In this document: positions 21,446 to 34,560 of the stretch, in pieces
Layout of the letters: each line of letters begins with the position of its first letter
Position numbering within the stretch: position 1 is the first letter of the stretch
Source of the DNA: Pomphorhynchus laevis
Taxonomy: Eukaryota; Acanthocephala; Palaeacanthocephala; Echinorhynchida; Pomphorhynchidae
Length of the DNA: 64,000 nt
Direction of reading: 5' to 3'
Assembly (NCBI GenBank): GCA_012934845.2
Contig: WNNJ02000178.1
Location: forward strand, 1 to 64,000
Notes under the pieces: generated by a model
Told to the model about the DNA's origin: nothing
The model's database searches: none
Seen by the model: the letters and a program-made list of their open reading frames with translations, nothing else
Position numbers and translations under genes: made by a program

Positions 21446-23440
21446 TAGCTTAAACAAGAAAGACGGTGGTCTCTGTCCTATCGCTATCGGAAATACGCTC
21501 CGCTGTCTGGTGACAAGGACGGCATCACTACTTATACGAGAAGAGGCTTCTGCCATGCTTCTCCCCCATCAAGTGGGAGCGAAAATACGTTTCGGGTGCG
21601 AAACTGCAGTGCACTCAACGCGAATATTCCTGAAAGACGCCAAGAATTCCAGTTATGACCTATTTTAAATAGACTTTTCCATCGCCTTCAATCAAATCAG
21701 CCGTGCAAAATCATATGCGAAATTAACTGATACATTCCAGCTCTTACACGGTTCGTGAACAGCTGCTACGCCTGTAAACGTATTTTGCGTTACGGAGACC
21801 ATCTGATACTCTCACAAGAAGGCATACAACAAGGTGACCCTCTCGCCTCGTGGTTATTTTACCTCGCTCTCAATGCTTTATTAAAACAGCTCAGACCTTG
21901 CTTAAACACCTGGTATCTGGACGATGGGGCAGTCAGCGACCGGCTAGAAGATGTCATTCACGATGCTGCTGAAATTGTATCAGTTCAAGGCCCAAAGTAC
22001 GGCCTGTATATCAATAATTTAAAATGCGAACTGATCTCTGAGACGCCAAACGCGTTTCAAAATGTTTTTGACGTTCTCCCAGGGATCAAAAATATACCGC
22101 CATTTGAAACCGTCCATCTAGGTGCCGCCGTAGGAAATTCAGAAAGCATAGATGACTTTCTCCGCCCCAAAGTATCAACACTCTGATTGATGTGCAGCCG
22201 TCTGACTCACGTCAATTTACATGTCGCATACTTTTTGTTAAAAAATTACCTAAGCACACAAAAGCTTCTCTTCTTACTGAGGTATAGCCCCTGTGCTAAT
22301 AGCATTGTTCTGTCAGAATACGACAATGTCTTTAAACAAGAATTAGAAAGAATACTGAATAACTCTCTTTCTCAATCAAGCTGGGAACAAGCCACTCTTT
22401 CAATCGACCAGGCGGCATGGGAATCTCCAGTGTGTCTACCTTGGCAATTTCTGCGTACTTGGCGTCTTACTCGGCATGTGTTCCACTCACGTTATGCATG
22501 TTGGCACCGTTATTCCATAAACATCTAGGAATCGGAACCGACGAGTTTCATCAGTATGCCAACCTGTCATCGAGTCATAGTTCACCAGGAGATCAGACAA
22601 TAATAAGTGATGCCAGTTTCTAAACCAATCCCAGATTGACATTTCACGCAAAAAGATTGGACACGCGCATTAAGCGCTGCTACATGGGCCAACCTAAAAA
22701 TCAGAACGTTAGACCCTACGAAACTTGCCTGTCTAACAAGTGTTTCATCAGTTGCGCAGGAGCGTTCCAGCAAGCATTTCCATTATCGGTTGTAGGGACA
22801 CTATTGCTAGAAGAAACATTACGTATAGCCATCGCGTTACGTCTCGGCGCCACAGTCTGCCAGCCACACTTGTGCATATGTGGGGCAATAGTAGAGAGGC
22901 AGAGCACACATGGCTCGAGCTGCTCCGATCAGCTGGCCGTTTTGCTCTACACAGTATGGTCAACAAGATCATCGCAGACGCACTCAGGAAATCCCACATT
23001 CCTAGCCGTCTCGAACCGCTTGGTCTAACAAGATCTGACGGCAAACACCCGAATGGCGCGACAATTATTCCATGCCAGAGAAGCAAGCTTATGTGTTGGG
23101 ACTTCACCTGCGTCGACCCCTTATCTGTCAGCCTTTTAGCCTCAGCAATAGTGGGATCCGGAGTTGTAGCAAACCAGGCCGAGGTCAGGAAAAGACAAAC
23201 ATATATTTCCATAGAATCCAATGGATATAATTTCTGCCCAATCGCTATTGATACGTTGGGCGCGATTGGCCAGAACGCATCAGCGTTCTTCTCAATGCTT
23301 GGAAAATTACTGCGCCGTCACTGCGAAGACCCTCAAGCCGGTTCGTATCTGATTCAGCGCGTAAGCCAGGCAATACAGATCGGAAATGCTACTTTAGTGC
23401 TCGGAACTTTAAGTAGTTCAATGCATTGAGGGAGATAACC
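21446..23440 (+). mobile_element. R2-group LINE with restriction-like endonuclease, 5'-truncated
   Basis: Consecutive plus-strand frames read in the order of an R2/NeSL/Utopia-type ORF: GGLCPIAIGNTLRCL and the following Gln/Cys motif of the RT fingers, EGIQQGDPLASWLFYLALN (motif B), WYLDDG (catalytic motif C, about 21912), the thumb, then a CCHC-type zinc region CQPHLCICG with HGSSC (22858-22926), then the nuclease block with WDFTCVD and a trailing RKRQTY (about 23090-23200). The first nuclease motif reads HPNG where the family has RPDG, so a catalytic Asp is lost. There are at least four frame or stop breaks. The element copies RNA directly into nicked target DNA. It is head-to-head with the jockey/I-like copy. 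Confidence 0.75.
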
Positions 23441-24018
23441 ATATGAGTTTACCAAAAAAATAATTTTGTAATATTTTGAAATCAGCATGAATTATACCAG
23501 CAAATGAAAACGAAAAATTAAATTGTTGAATTCTGGAAACAGATTATTTTTTAATGGCATAAATAATTAAATACCGATAGAGTTGCAACTATTTTATGCA
23601 ACTTTGTTAATTATATTCTTCATTCATTAAAATACCTCCTCTCTTTAGTAAGAGCAAACAGTTTATCAGAATCGGATGAACGATTCGATAAAAAATAAAC
23701 TGGGATGTTACGTTACGTCATTTTAGTAACCAGCATTTAATTTAGTAACTTTTTCAGCTATTTAATTATCTACTTCTTTAGCTAGTAACTGCACTTCGCG
23801 TCAATTCCTTCAGATGTTTTATTCTGCTTTAACTTCTCTTATTTTCACTTTGTTTGTTATTATTTTTATGCTTTGTATTCTGTTTACCTGATAATGCTGA
23901 TAGCAATAAGCGAAATATTGTAAAGTTGTCTAGATAAATTGTATTCAACTGTTTGGTTTCTTCCAGTATAAGAACAACAATTTCTTGATAAGAAAAAACA
24001 AATAATAAAATTCTTTTC
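23440..24018. other. Intergenic, weak hammerhead-like remnant
   Basis: This is AT-rich with no gene. Near 23888-23920 the sequence CTGATAATGCTGATAGCAA followed by TAAGCGAAA resembles the box-stem-GAAA order of the foldback elements at 15-16 kb, with the first box degraded. Confidence 0.35.
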
Positions 24019-27000
24019 CTGTCAGCCACTGGTCCGGGTGTCGGGTCGTGGAGGCAGTTTACGAACCAAACTACTACAGATATCGCTATACTAGTCGACT
24101 AACCAGAGTTCTCTTTTAGATAGACCGAGGCGGTCCTCGGCCAGTTTCGAGATTTGATTTATCGACCGGTATCGAGGTCTGCCTCGAGGTCTCTTTCCAG
24201 AGAGTCCAGCCTGGAAAGCCGTATGAAGAATGCAACCCCTAGACACCCTCAGGACGTGCCCTAGCCAACTCAGCTGACTTTCTTCGATGTGGAGAAGCAG
24301 TTACTTTACTCCTAGTCTTTCCCTGATGACCGAATTCCGAACCTTATCTCTAAGGCTAAGACCGGCCACACCGCGAAGAAACCTCATTTCGGTTACCTGT
24401 ATGCAAGATATTATCCTTTCAGTCATAACCCAAAGCTCATGACCATAGGTTAAGATAGGAACGAAGATTGCGTGGTAAACCGAAAACTTCGGACAATACC
24501 CCAAGATACTTGAAATCATCCACATCAGGAAGAACTTTTTCCCAAATCCGGATTGATATTGACATCTGAATCCGAGACGAACACATAGATACAGTCTTGG
24601 GTGTACTAACAAACATCCCTGCCGCTTAGCATTTCATCATGAATTGATCTAGTAGGCATTGTAAGTCCTCAGGACAAGAAGCGAACAACACGACGTTAAC
24701 TGCAAAAAGCAGAGATGGTATCTTGACGGAACCGAACTGAAGACTGACATATGTCAGAGCAGTCCGTCTGAAAATTTTGTCTATGCAAACAAGGAACAAA
24801 AGTAAAGACAAAGGACAACCCTGACGTAACTCAACGCCTACTGGAAATGATTCAGACTTCCTACCTAGAACACGAACACAACTCATACTTTGTTCATACA
24901 GAGAATCCACAGCTACTTGAAGATAGTGTGGTACTCCATACTTCTTTAGTACCTCCCACAACCTCTCTCGCGGAACTCGGTCTAACGCCTTCTTCAAATC
25001 TACAAAACACGTGTATCCCGGTTGAGCGAACTCCCAAAACCGTTCAAGGATACTTAAGAGAGTAAAGAACTGATCCGTAGTTTCACGACCTGGACGAAAG
25101 CCACATTGTTCATCTTGCAACTGTCCCTCAACTATAGGCCGTATCCTTAACTCAAGAATCCTATCAAATAGCTTACCAGTTTGACTAAGAAGAGTGATGC
25201 ATCGATAATTGGAACATACTCTTCGGTCATCTTTCTTAAAGATCGGTACCACCTCTCCAGTTCGCCACTCTCTAGGAACCTTTCCGGACTTCAATGAAAC
25301 GTTGAAGATCCTTGTTAGCCTCTTCATTCCAACAACGTCGAGAGCCTTTAAAGCTTCAGGTCAAATCTCGCCTACTCCGGAAAACTTATATTACGAAGTT
25401 TTTTAACAACAACAATGACATCTTTCATAGAGATGAGCTCCTCCGTTAGTTCTAAAGGCTCTACTTCTACAAGAGAAGACAAATCCACCGATAAAAGAGA
25501 CTCCTTAAATGCTCTTTCCAACAACTAAGAATTTCTTCAATGTTAGTCAGCATAGATCATGTCTTATTATAGACAGTTTGAGGAGTTTTCTGCTTTCCAA
25601 CACGAAGGTTCCTGATCGTCCTCCAAAACATCTTCGAAGCTTACCTATAATCAAGTTCTAAGTGCTCTCCAAACTTCTCCCAAGCCGCCTTCTTTGCGTC
25701 GGTAACTGCTTGAGCTAAAGCTCCCTTCGCCCTTCGCTACTTGTCTACAGCTTCCACTGATTTATCTAACAAAGTTGCCTTATAAGCTAGCATCTTCTGT
25801 TGGACAAAATCTCTAACTATTGGTGTATACTAAGCAGTTCAAGTATTTCCTCTGCGACAAGCATCTTAGACGTTCGAGCCACAACTTTTAACAGCTGCTT
25901 TGGTAGGCGAGGATCTGAACATATCCCATTCCTGATCAATGTTCTTCATCTCTTCTGGCAACCGAGAGAAGTCCTCTCGGATGTAGCCAGAAAAACGGTA
26001 TTTGACAGAGACATCTGTTAGACTCTCCTAACACGACCTCACACAAAGTTTGGGTTTACCAGGCTTGTCTAGCATCCGATTTTGCCATCGAAGTTTACTA
26101 ACTACAAGGTAGTGATCGGTTGACTGATCAGCCCTTCTCTTCACACGAGTGTCCAGAACATAACGTCGCAGATCAGATGAAATGATTACAAAATCAATCA
26201 TTGACCTTTGACCGAGAGAATCTTGAAGCCATGTGCATCTATGGATCTCCTTATGTTCAAACATGGTGCTGGTAATGCACAAATTATTACGAGAACTAAA
26301 GTGCAATAATTTAACACTACTCGCATTCAGATCGGAGAGTCCGTTCTTCCCCAACACTCCCTTCCAAGTGCTACTGTCGCTACCAACATGAAGATTAAAG
26401 TCACCCAATAAAACGATGGAATCTCCAACAGGAGTACTATCGAGCAGAGCCTGAAGATCTTCCACAAAGGCTGCGTATTCCGAGATAATGATGGGAGCAT
26501 ACCCACACACAACAGTGATCGCCTTTCCCTCCTTAACTAAAAGTCTCAGAGATACTAGCCTTTCGTTAACTAGGTTAAACCTCCCTACCTCGAACGACAA
26601 TCGGGACTTGTAAGTATCCCTACACCCGCATGTCGTCACTTTTCGTTGGTAACTCCCGAATAGTTCAAGGTCGATCCTTGATCCAAAAGTTTAGTTCCAG
26701 TTCCAGAATGGTGAAGAGAAGTCACTCCGACTATTTTAAGAGCGAAGCGAACCATCTCTTCAACTAATTCTGGTTCCTCCCCCGTTAGCGAGATGGCATT
26801 CCACGTTCCTACATGAAAGCTAGTCCGCTTCGGATGTTTATGACTCTTTTGCTGTCTCCGGACAACTGCTTGGTAACACGCACCTGACAATAAAACCTCC
26901 TCCGGTCAGTGGTAAGTTGACCATTGTTCTTCGCACTTGATTTATGTTTTGTAAATTTGTTGCTTGTCATTTTTATTGTCTTGGTTTGTTTGTTCGGCTA

Positions 27001-27410
27001 CCTCCCGTTCCCGATATCCTTTGATGATCCAACATCGCTACTCTAAGGAAACAGTTATCCGAGACTTTCTTCCGCTTTTTCGTCCATTGTTCAATCTGCG
27101 GTTTGAGTCATCGAATTGATTTTGTTTCTTCGGCTATCTCCCGTTCCCAATATCTTTTGATGATCCAGCATTGATACTGTAAGGAAACAGGCCTCCGTGA
27201 CTCTCTTCCGCCTTTGCGTCCTTTGTCTAATCCACCGTTGGAATCTTCGGAGGGATCTGAGATAGTTAATGAAAAGACTATCCCTACGACTGACGCAAGC
27301 TGGCCAATTTTTAGCAGTTGATCGACGAATGTCGAACATACGTTGTCTATGTCTCTTTACGAAGAGGCTAATTGGCAATATGTGCCAATTTTAGTTAATC
27401 GACTGGCACC
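24019..27410 (-). mobile_element. Rex1/CR1-like LINE, near full length, inactive
   Basis: Minus-strand order: a 5' leader with a 136-bp duplication (27250-26993); an APE endonuclease in pieces (26890-26030) with GTWNAISLTG, VLLGDFNLHVG, TMFEHKEIHRCTW and STDHYLVV; a linker; the RT at 25406-24626 with FIFKKDDRR-type fingers, CGFRPGRETTDQ, FVDLKKALDRVPRERLW (motif A) and GVELRQGCPLS (motif B); then 24612-24301 with LTYGHELWVMTER and RFLRGVAGLSLRDKVRNSVI. Motif C reads LLFAVNVVL where FADD is expected, so both catalytic Asp are lost. The 3' end is shared with 614-695 and 42870-42950. The protein is strikingly like LINEs abundant in teleost fish. Multiple frame breaks are present. Confidence 0.78.
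26993..27250. repeat. 136-bp tandem duplication in LINE 5' region
   Basis: TTCGGCTA then CTCCCGTTCCC starts at 26993 and again at 27129. The two units share TTTGATGATCCA, TAAGGAAACAG and further words, about 85% by eye. LINE promoters and 5' UTRs often consist of repeated monomers, and the position just upstream of the endonuclease frame fits that. Confidence 0.7.
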
Positions 27411-27889
27411 TAGCAGCCCTAGATGCCAATGCAAAATGTTAAATCACATATTTCATTTAGTGTAATTTTAAGGACATCGGACGAGTCGAATGATTGTCAC
27501 CCAACATTAAAAGGACGAATATATCATTCGATGTATTCGTTCTTTCAATGTTGATTTATTGAAAGGACGAATGTATCGCAGCCAATTATCAACAAATGAT
27601 GAGGATCACCAATACTAAAATGTAGGGTAATGATGCTGACTTAAAAAATGGATTGGAGGTAATCATAAACCAGGTAAATATTATTCTACATTTGTTGAGT
27701 TAATATTTGATGTAAATATAATTGTAATTAGTTAATATGCATATAATATTTATAATATTAATATTAATTTAATGGTGTTGCATAAAATTTAGGTGCTTTT
27801 TATTTGATTATTTAGTAATTTTTCTTTTTTACTTTTACTTTTATAAAGTGTAATTTTATTTGTGTTATAATGGGCTATTTGTTTTTTTA

Positions 27890-28012
27890 CTTTGATTCAC
27901 GACTTTCAGTCACCATGTCACTTCTAGACTACCAATGAGTACCCACCAACACTCATCAGTAGAATGAAGTACTTACTAACCGTTTCGGTTAGTAAGTACT
28001 TCGTTTTACTGT
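27890..28012 (-). repeat. Partial copy of the 380-bp repeat unit, with strong hairpin
   Basis: The plus-strand words GATTCACGACTTTCAGTCAC and CACTCATCAGTAGAATGA match the units at 38.7 and 39.1 kb. In this copy the end has become a perfect hairpin: 17 bases at 27966-27982 are inverted at 27986-28002 with a TTT loop. The preceding 27410-27890 shows no gene, only a short inverted repeat around GGACGAAT (27510-27575). Confidence 0.7.
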
Positions 28013-28019
28013 TTTAAAT

Positions 28020-31000
28020 AAATAAAGATTTTATTAAATCACAAAACATAAATGTAAAAAGTCATAACAGTCAGTTTAGAGTGTCAGTAAGACAGAATAA
28101 CTCATTAAATTCTTTCTTGAGTCTTCCCTTTCTTCATGGCCTCAAATTCAGGGGGATCTGAGCCATCCCCCACCGATCCAACACGCCGCCTTCCGATTAA
28201 ACCACCCGGGGTCTTTCACCCCCCCCCGAAGAATCCAATCGGTGCGGACTATGCTGGGTAAACGAGAGACGAGGAGCTTAAGAAACCTTAGCCTTTGCTC
28301 TGGGGGACGTCCTCTCGAAAAGAAGACTTATCCCAAGAGAGCCCAGGTGCCCCTAAGGCGCACCTGGGTTTCCCTTACAACAACAGATGCTGAGCCCGTT
28401 TCAGGGCCTACTTAGCTTTCTTCAGGATACGTTTAAGTCGCAGAGTGTGCTAATCTCTTAAGTTTTTGCTTTGTAGCAGGAGTGCCACGAAAGACGACCA
28501 CCTTCGATTTAGCGGAGTTTAAAATAAGATTGGATTTGGGGAGCTGGCCTTTTAATCTTAAAAATAAACGGCTGATGTCAGAAACTACGTCTTTGCACCT
28601 GTGTCCAGAGAACAGGGTGGTGGTGTCATCAGCATACACCACAAGACGTTGTTCGCTTTTAAATATTTTGAATAGGTTAATGGAGGCAGCAAGATACAAG
28701 ATATGAGAAAGTGGGGAACCTTGAGGCACACCCGTAATAGGGTAAAACCGAGGCGTATCGGGTTCATCTTCATAGTAAAATCGCATGGTGTACAGCAGAA
28801 TCTCTACCATGTTCACAATTCTCGCAGTCAACCAGAGGGAGCTGAAAGAAACGATCACAAAGGAAATAGAGATGCGGTCAAATGCAGCAGAAAAGTAAAG
28901 GAAAACAGCCACAACTAAACGATGGCTATTCACCCGACAAAACTGTTCCACTTCACCTACTGCTGAATGAACCGAACGACCTTTGACGAACCCATGAACA
29001 CCTGGAGGGATCAAATTACGCCTACTGAGATGATCGCGGATTTTACGCGCAAGCGCTTTTTCGTAAATCGACACGAGGACATTTTGAATCGAAATGGGTC
29101 GCACATCTTTAGGGCATTAAGAAGATTTTTCTTAGGTATAAAAACTGGCTTACTAATATTGATGCCTGCTACATGAGATGGGGATGCTAAAAGTATTGTG
29201 ACGGCCACCTCTCTTCTCTGATCAGCTGTCAAAAGCTGACAGTCCCGAGAAGAAAGTGGAGCGATGGATTTGGAGGTGCCCGGGAATGGACCCTAGGAGA
29301 TAAGGATATTCGTAACAGATAGATCCCTACTCCTGAAGTTACACCAGGGCGGGATTGGTTGAGGTGATTGAGTGACTTCATAGTTGTGTAGGGCTAGTGA
29401 CTCCTCCAAACCTTTATCAAGGCCTACATTTCCTATCCAACCCAATGCAATATCCTTCCAGCAAACAAACTTTTTTTTCTTGAAAATCTTCCAAAAGGAA
29501 GACTGAGAAAGATTAAGACGATCAATACTCGTCCTATCCCTACTCAGGTGGAACCTATATCTAGTGCTCCAGTATTCATTCGATAGAGGCTTTCTGGCGG
29601 AAACAGAGAGATTAGGGAGGTTAAGCAGTTTCGCTAGGACCTTAAGTTTCGTCGGAGTAAGGTTGTATATGTGACCTTTATAGGTAGTCGATAAAATCGC
29701 GGTAGCTTGCGAAAAGAGGTAGGTATTAAATTCGGTAAGACTCTCATATCTGATTCGGGGAAAGAGTTGGATAACCGCCTGAAAGAGGGCCACTCTGACC
29801 AGATTAAAGTGAAACCTCTTTCTAAGCAACGTATCCTTCTCAATTCTCCAACAAATTATGTCATGAGAGGTGGACAATTGTTGGCGCGATTGCTCCGTAC
29901 AGAGAGGTTTAAGCAACCACCTCGAGTGAAGCAGTAGAATGTCGAGGATTGAATTTGTTGATGTGCAATGAAAGGTTGGGGAGGGTGGTTTATTAATAAG
30001 ATAACCGTTCCTAGCTCTGCGAAGTGCTGCGTTGTTCCAACGATTAGTTCTGTCGTTGAAGTCTTCGAGTATCATGTAGTAGCCGCTATCAATAATACCA
30101 TCCAGGAGGTCACGGTTCTTGTGAATCTCCCCTGGACGTATGTAGACATTGGCTAGACTGAGACGTTTATCGTTCTTACAGAGTGAAACTACTAAATAAG
30201 ACATGGCTGGACACGAGTAGTTAAATAGGATGGAGGACCTTAAGGAGCACTTAACTAAGGTCAAGAGTCCTTGAGAAGAAGAGGAGTGAGGTGGGGTTAT
30301 GTACGGATTATGGTGGGAACCGATATGCTTTGGGATAAATCGAGTAATGTCCTGGGGGAGACGGATAGACCGCGTCTCCTGAAGGACTATAACATCTGCA
30401 TCTCTACCAGATAAAAGTTTAAGGGCAGAAGCACCTCTCGAATTCCACTGAAGGATATTCAGTGAAAAAGGCTCACGAGTACTCTGCATTGTGATGAATT
30501 AGTTGGATATGTGATTGCCTACCTAGAAAGAGCTAGGTGCATGGAGGATGCCTCCCCCCGCCACTAGTTCCATCCAGGGTCGGTACTTGCCCCTGAGCAA
30601 TATCTTCATTTCCCTTATTTTTTCTGCCCCGAATCATCCTGCCGATCTTTAAAGAGGGAACTGTATGGGCCGAAGCCCCCTCATCTTGGATTCAGGCACG
30701 GTTATAGCAGCTGGAACTGTTGGATTCTTAACCATAACTCCCAAGGCTATCTGTACTAGCCTTTCCATTTTTTTGTAGGACTCATCAATTTTAAGATCCA
30801 ACATGCGCATGATATCAGAATTCTCCATCCGAGAGGAGGCAACATTTGCGTACGATACCGTGGTCTTAGGATGCTGCTTAATGAAGGTATTTTTGTAACT
30901 TTTGAAGAGGCTACACTTCCTGCTCCAGGCAGAATGACTGCCCCCACAGTTTGGGCAGGAAGGGGTGGCAGTGCAGCGAATGCTAGATTGAATTGAGCAG

Positions 31001-31760
31001 CAGCTTGCCGAGCCACAAACCCCGCATAATGGGTCTCACTGCAACTGGAGGCCCAATGCCCCCATTTGTGACACCTACTCCAGTGGGGGTATGTAAACTC
31101 GTCTTCATCTATAACAGTAAAGCGAATATTAAAACCCAGGAAGGGATTGCATTTGGATTTCGCTAAACACTCGGCGATATCGACAGGAGCTGTACAGAAG
31201 CCTACATGGATGGAGTTTCTATCCCTGCCCATTATAGATCAGAACTGAGAGATACCGAACGATGATTGCAAAGTTACAACATCTTTGTCATCCAAAAAAA
31301 ACAGGGAATATTAGTCATTTTCAGCGTAGCAACAATAGGCTTCGGAGTCAGTTCACCGTACTCAGTAAGTTTAAATTTAAAAAACTCCATGTAACTTTTG
31401 GCTAGATAGGACGAGCCAAATGAAACCTTCATCTCCGTAGGATAACATTTTACACTGTTAAATATTATTCTCTTCGGAAAATCCAAACAAAAAGAACGTA
31501 AAAAAAGTTAAACAATTCCTGTCGTGTAATAGGTTTCTTTACTTTTATGATGATCAAGTTCACTAGTTTAGGGATGGGGGAAGTATCTCTTCATCATCAG
31601 ACAACTTTAAAACATCACTAACTTTGACAGAATCGACGTATGGCAAGGACTTTACCTGAACAATGTCTTTTTCCCTTTGTTCCATATAGATTTCTTCCAT
31701 TTTCGGTGTAAAACCTAGGTTCTTTTGAAGCGCTCCGACGTTTACACTCATGGTTAAATT
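28020..31760 (-). mobile_element. Jockey/I-like LINE, two ORFs, inactive
   Basis: Read on the minus strand. ORF1 pieces at 31751-30756 include a zinc-knuckle remnant, RCHKWGHWASSC, typical of LINE gag-like ORF1. ORF2 starts at 30489 with an APE endonuclease open for 398 codons (LNILQWNSRG, VIVLQETRS, LANVYIRPGE, MILEDFN, TSHDIICW), then the linker, then the RT (29104-28433) with RPISIQNVLVSIYEKAL, GVHGFVKGRSVHSA, a motif A reading FLYFSAAFDRI, GVPQGSPLS and VVYADDTT (intact YADD). EDFN replaces the usual GDFN. Frame breaks separate ORF1 pieces and split the endonuclease from the RT. The 3' UTR ends in AATAAA-rich sequence near 28020. A second copy is at 19.9-21.4 kb. Confidence 0.8.
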
Positions 31761-33650
31761 CCCATCACACTATCAAATTTTTAAATAGAATTTGATGTTA
31801 TAACTTGATGTTTGCGCCAGGAATTTAAGCAATTTAAACGAATACAATTTCGTCGCACAAAGTATAAAAGAAGCTTTTTGAGCTTTCGGTATCTTTCTAG
31901 GGCCATCTCCAGAAAATACAATCTAAAAATAATACAAATGTGTAATAAATATAAAATTAAATAAATAAAATGACCTATTTTTTATTTCTAAGCTATTCAT
32001 TAGCATACAGAGCTTTTATTTACAAAGAGGCTGCATAACTTTTTAAACTTACATTGTAACGATGGGCAGCTAATGCTCCACATCAATATAAAAACTAAAA
32101 CTGAAATGCTGAGGCCCTAATAAATTCAATTTCTAAAGATGGAAAATATACATCAAATTATGGGCCAAGTTTTGTATTTGTTTTACAAAAAAATAAAATC
32201 CTCTCCATTCCTTTCATTTTATGTCAAAGTAGAAATATGTCAAAGCAGATTTCGGTTATTTTATTACACTTTATGCGACGAAAGCGTTTCGTTCCTCTAT
32301 AAGCGCATTATATTCAATGTGACTATTGCATTTCCTTTTTGCAAATTACTTATAATATTAAATTATTATAGTTATTTATAAATTATTTTAGTCTACTAAA
32401 ATCGTGTTTCCTCTTCCAATTTTAACAAACATTTTAATAAAAGCATCTGATTTTGAAAGAGTTTTAACTCTTTCAAAATAATACAAACTAATTTCGAAAT
32501 ATTTAAAATTATAAATACTTTATATTTATAAATAAATATTTCATATTAGTATGTTATTGATAATATCTTAATGTATACAAGCAGTATTAACTAATATTAA
32601 CATATACGTAGTAATATTAGATATACTGCCGATATGATTTGTAGATTATTATTAAGAAATGATAAACATTTTCAAACACCATATTGTTTTCTTGTATTTG
32701 ATTAACAAAGTCATATTTTATTAGTTTCCCCTGTGAGAGTGCTTGTTTATCGAAAACAATTTACTAATTTTCATGGTTAAATGGTTAAATAATATATTAC
32801 ATAGTTTCAAAAACCGTGGCAATCACGTATCGGCTAATAAAGAGAAATCGTTGTTTTATTGAACTACACCTGTCTGATGGACAGGTGTCGTTGGATATAT
32901 TGATTGATGGATATTTAACATGAACGTCAAGCAATACGATAATAATGTTTTTTACTTTAATAAATTCTTACTTATGAAAAAAATGAATACGATATGAGCA
33001 CTTAGTAAAAATGTGCACACATTTGTTTCTGTCAAATTATTCTGAAGGACATAATTTTAAGATACGAAAACCCACTACTAGTAAATTCTTTACAGTAAGG
33101 ATAAACATATTATGTTAATACATTAATCGGGCTCGTAATACATATTATTGCTTTACAATCCATATATTGTGAGGTGTAAATTCAAATATTAGGATTAATA
33201 TTATTAAGTAATTATTAATAATTTATAATTAATTATAATTAATAATTATACACAATTATTTCGTAATAATAATTCGTAAATAAAAATTAATTTATATTTT
33301 AATTGAAATAGTAAATAAATAATTAATCACATCATAATTGCATTATTATATATAATGATTTTACTAAATAATTATACACAATTAATTACAGAAGTCCTAA
33401 TTAGCAAACGTCAGTTTATCAGACACGAACGTCAGCTAGAGCTGACGTTCGTCAGTCTATCATTGATGGTATAGTCTATCTATACCATCCATAATGATTT
33501 GAAAACATGTAACCTGGCGCCAGCTCTAGTACAAAACCGAGAGGTATAGCGAAGACTTATCGAAGCCATCGACCCTGGCCTGCAGGGAAAAGGCAAAGAA
33601 TAAGAAGAGTCTATCACGTTAAATAAATCAGATCAGTAGAGATCAGTAAT
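31760..33650. other. No gene seen; short hairpins
   Basis: This is AT-rich with no recognisable coding sequence; the open stretch at 32139-32381 shows no domain. ACACCTGTC and its inverse form a small hairpin near 32868-32890. ACGAACGTCAGCT and its exact inverse (about 33427-33454) form a 13-bp hairpin with a two-base loop. The block 33505-33610 is GC-richer and unassigned. Confidence 0.45.
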
Positions 33651-33654
33651 AACT

Positions 33655-34560
33655 TGTCAGTAGAACAAATAAGATAACTGAGTCTACGTATTTTATACGA
33701 AATAAAAATAAAAATAAAGATAAATAATAAATAATTATATAAGATTTTATACAATTTATGTTTATAAAACGGAAAAAATTATTATTGAAAATCAATTTTT
33801 ATGAATTGGCATATAAATAATATACATTGTTTTTGAATAAAAATTATCAGGTCATCAGGATGAATTGCTATGATATTCCTATTCCTATTGTTTGGCCACT
33901 ATTCCTACATTATAAGATAAATAATTTATAATTCTGCACATTATCACTGGTATGGTTTCAGTATTTCTGACAGGTTATATTACCGGATAAACAAAGTCCA
34001 CTTTGTTTTCTCAACAGCAGTTTACGGTTTTTAATATCATGTCCTATTAATCTCATATGTTTATGAAATATAGTTTTACTATTCTGCTGTATATTATATA
34101 TGTGTTGCCTAAACCTAGTTTTTAACATTTGATGTTTTTCCTATATATTGCAATCCACATGTACATTGTATAAGATACACTACACCTGCGGTATTGCAGA
34201 TATTATATTATTAATTAATATTATAATTAATATTATATTAATTGTTGTTTAACTTCAATTAATGTTCTCAATGAAAGAAGTCCTAATTAAAAATAAAAAT
34301 AAATAATTTTAAATAATAAAAGTATTATATAAGATTTTATATAATGAATATTTATATTATGATATAATTAGTAATCAAAATTTAAAATAAAAACTAATTT
34401 TTGTGAATTGACTAATTGACTAAATAAACAATGCATACGAATAAGGAATAGTAGTCATCAGAAGGAACTGCTATGTAATCATGTTTCGGCTCTTATTCCT
34501 CGTGCCAATGCAGCAACGGGGCCAGATGCATGCTAATGACGTATTTCCTATGATAAAATT
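33655..34560 (-). mobile_element. Naiad-type PLE pieces: tail, GIY-YIG core, tail
   Basis: On the minus strand, 34195 to about 33960 carries the front half of the nuclease: GVVYLIQCTCG then LQYIGKTSN, the GIY and YIG motifs with a CxC between, the signature of Naiad-type endonucleases, followed by the HKHMRLIGHDIK stretch. This part is missing from the other copies, which start later. Flanking it are tail fragments (34560-34380 and 33880-33655), the last with the reversed family terminus. The pieces come from at least two insertions. Confidence 0.7.

Noticed and set aside
22748-23221. 157-codon minus-strand open frame
   Set aside because: It is the shadow of the R2-group zinc/endonuclease region, which gives recognisable motifs on the plus strand.
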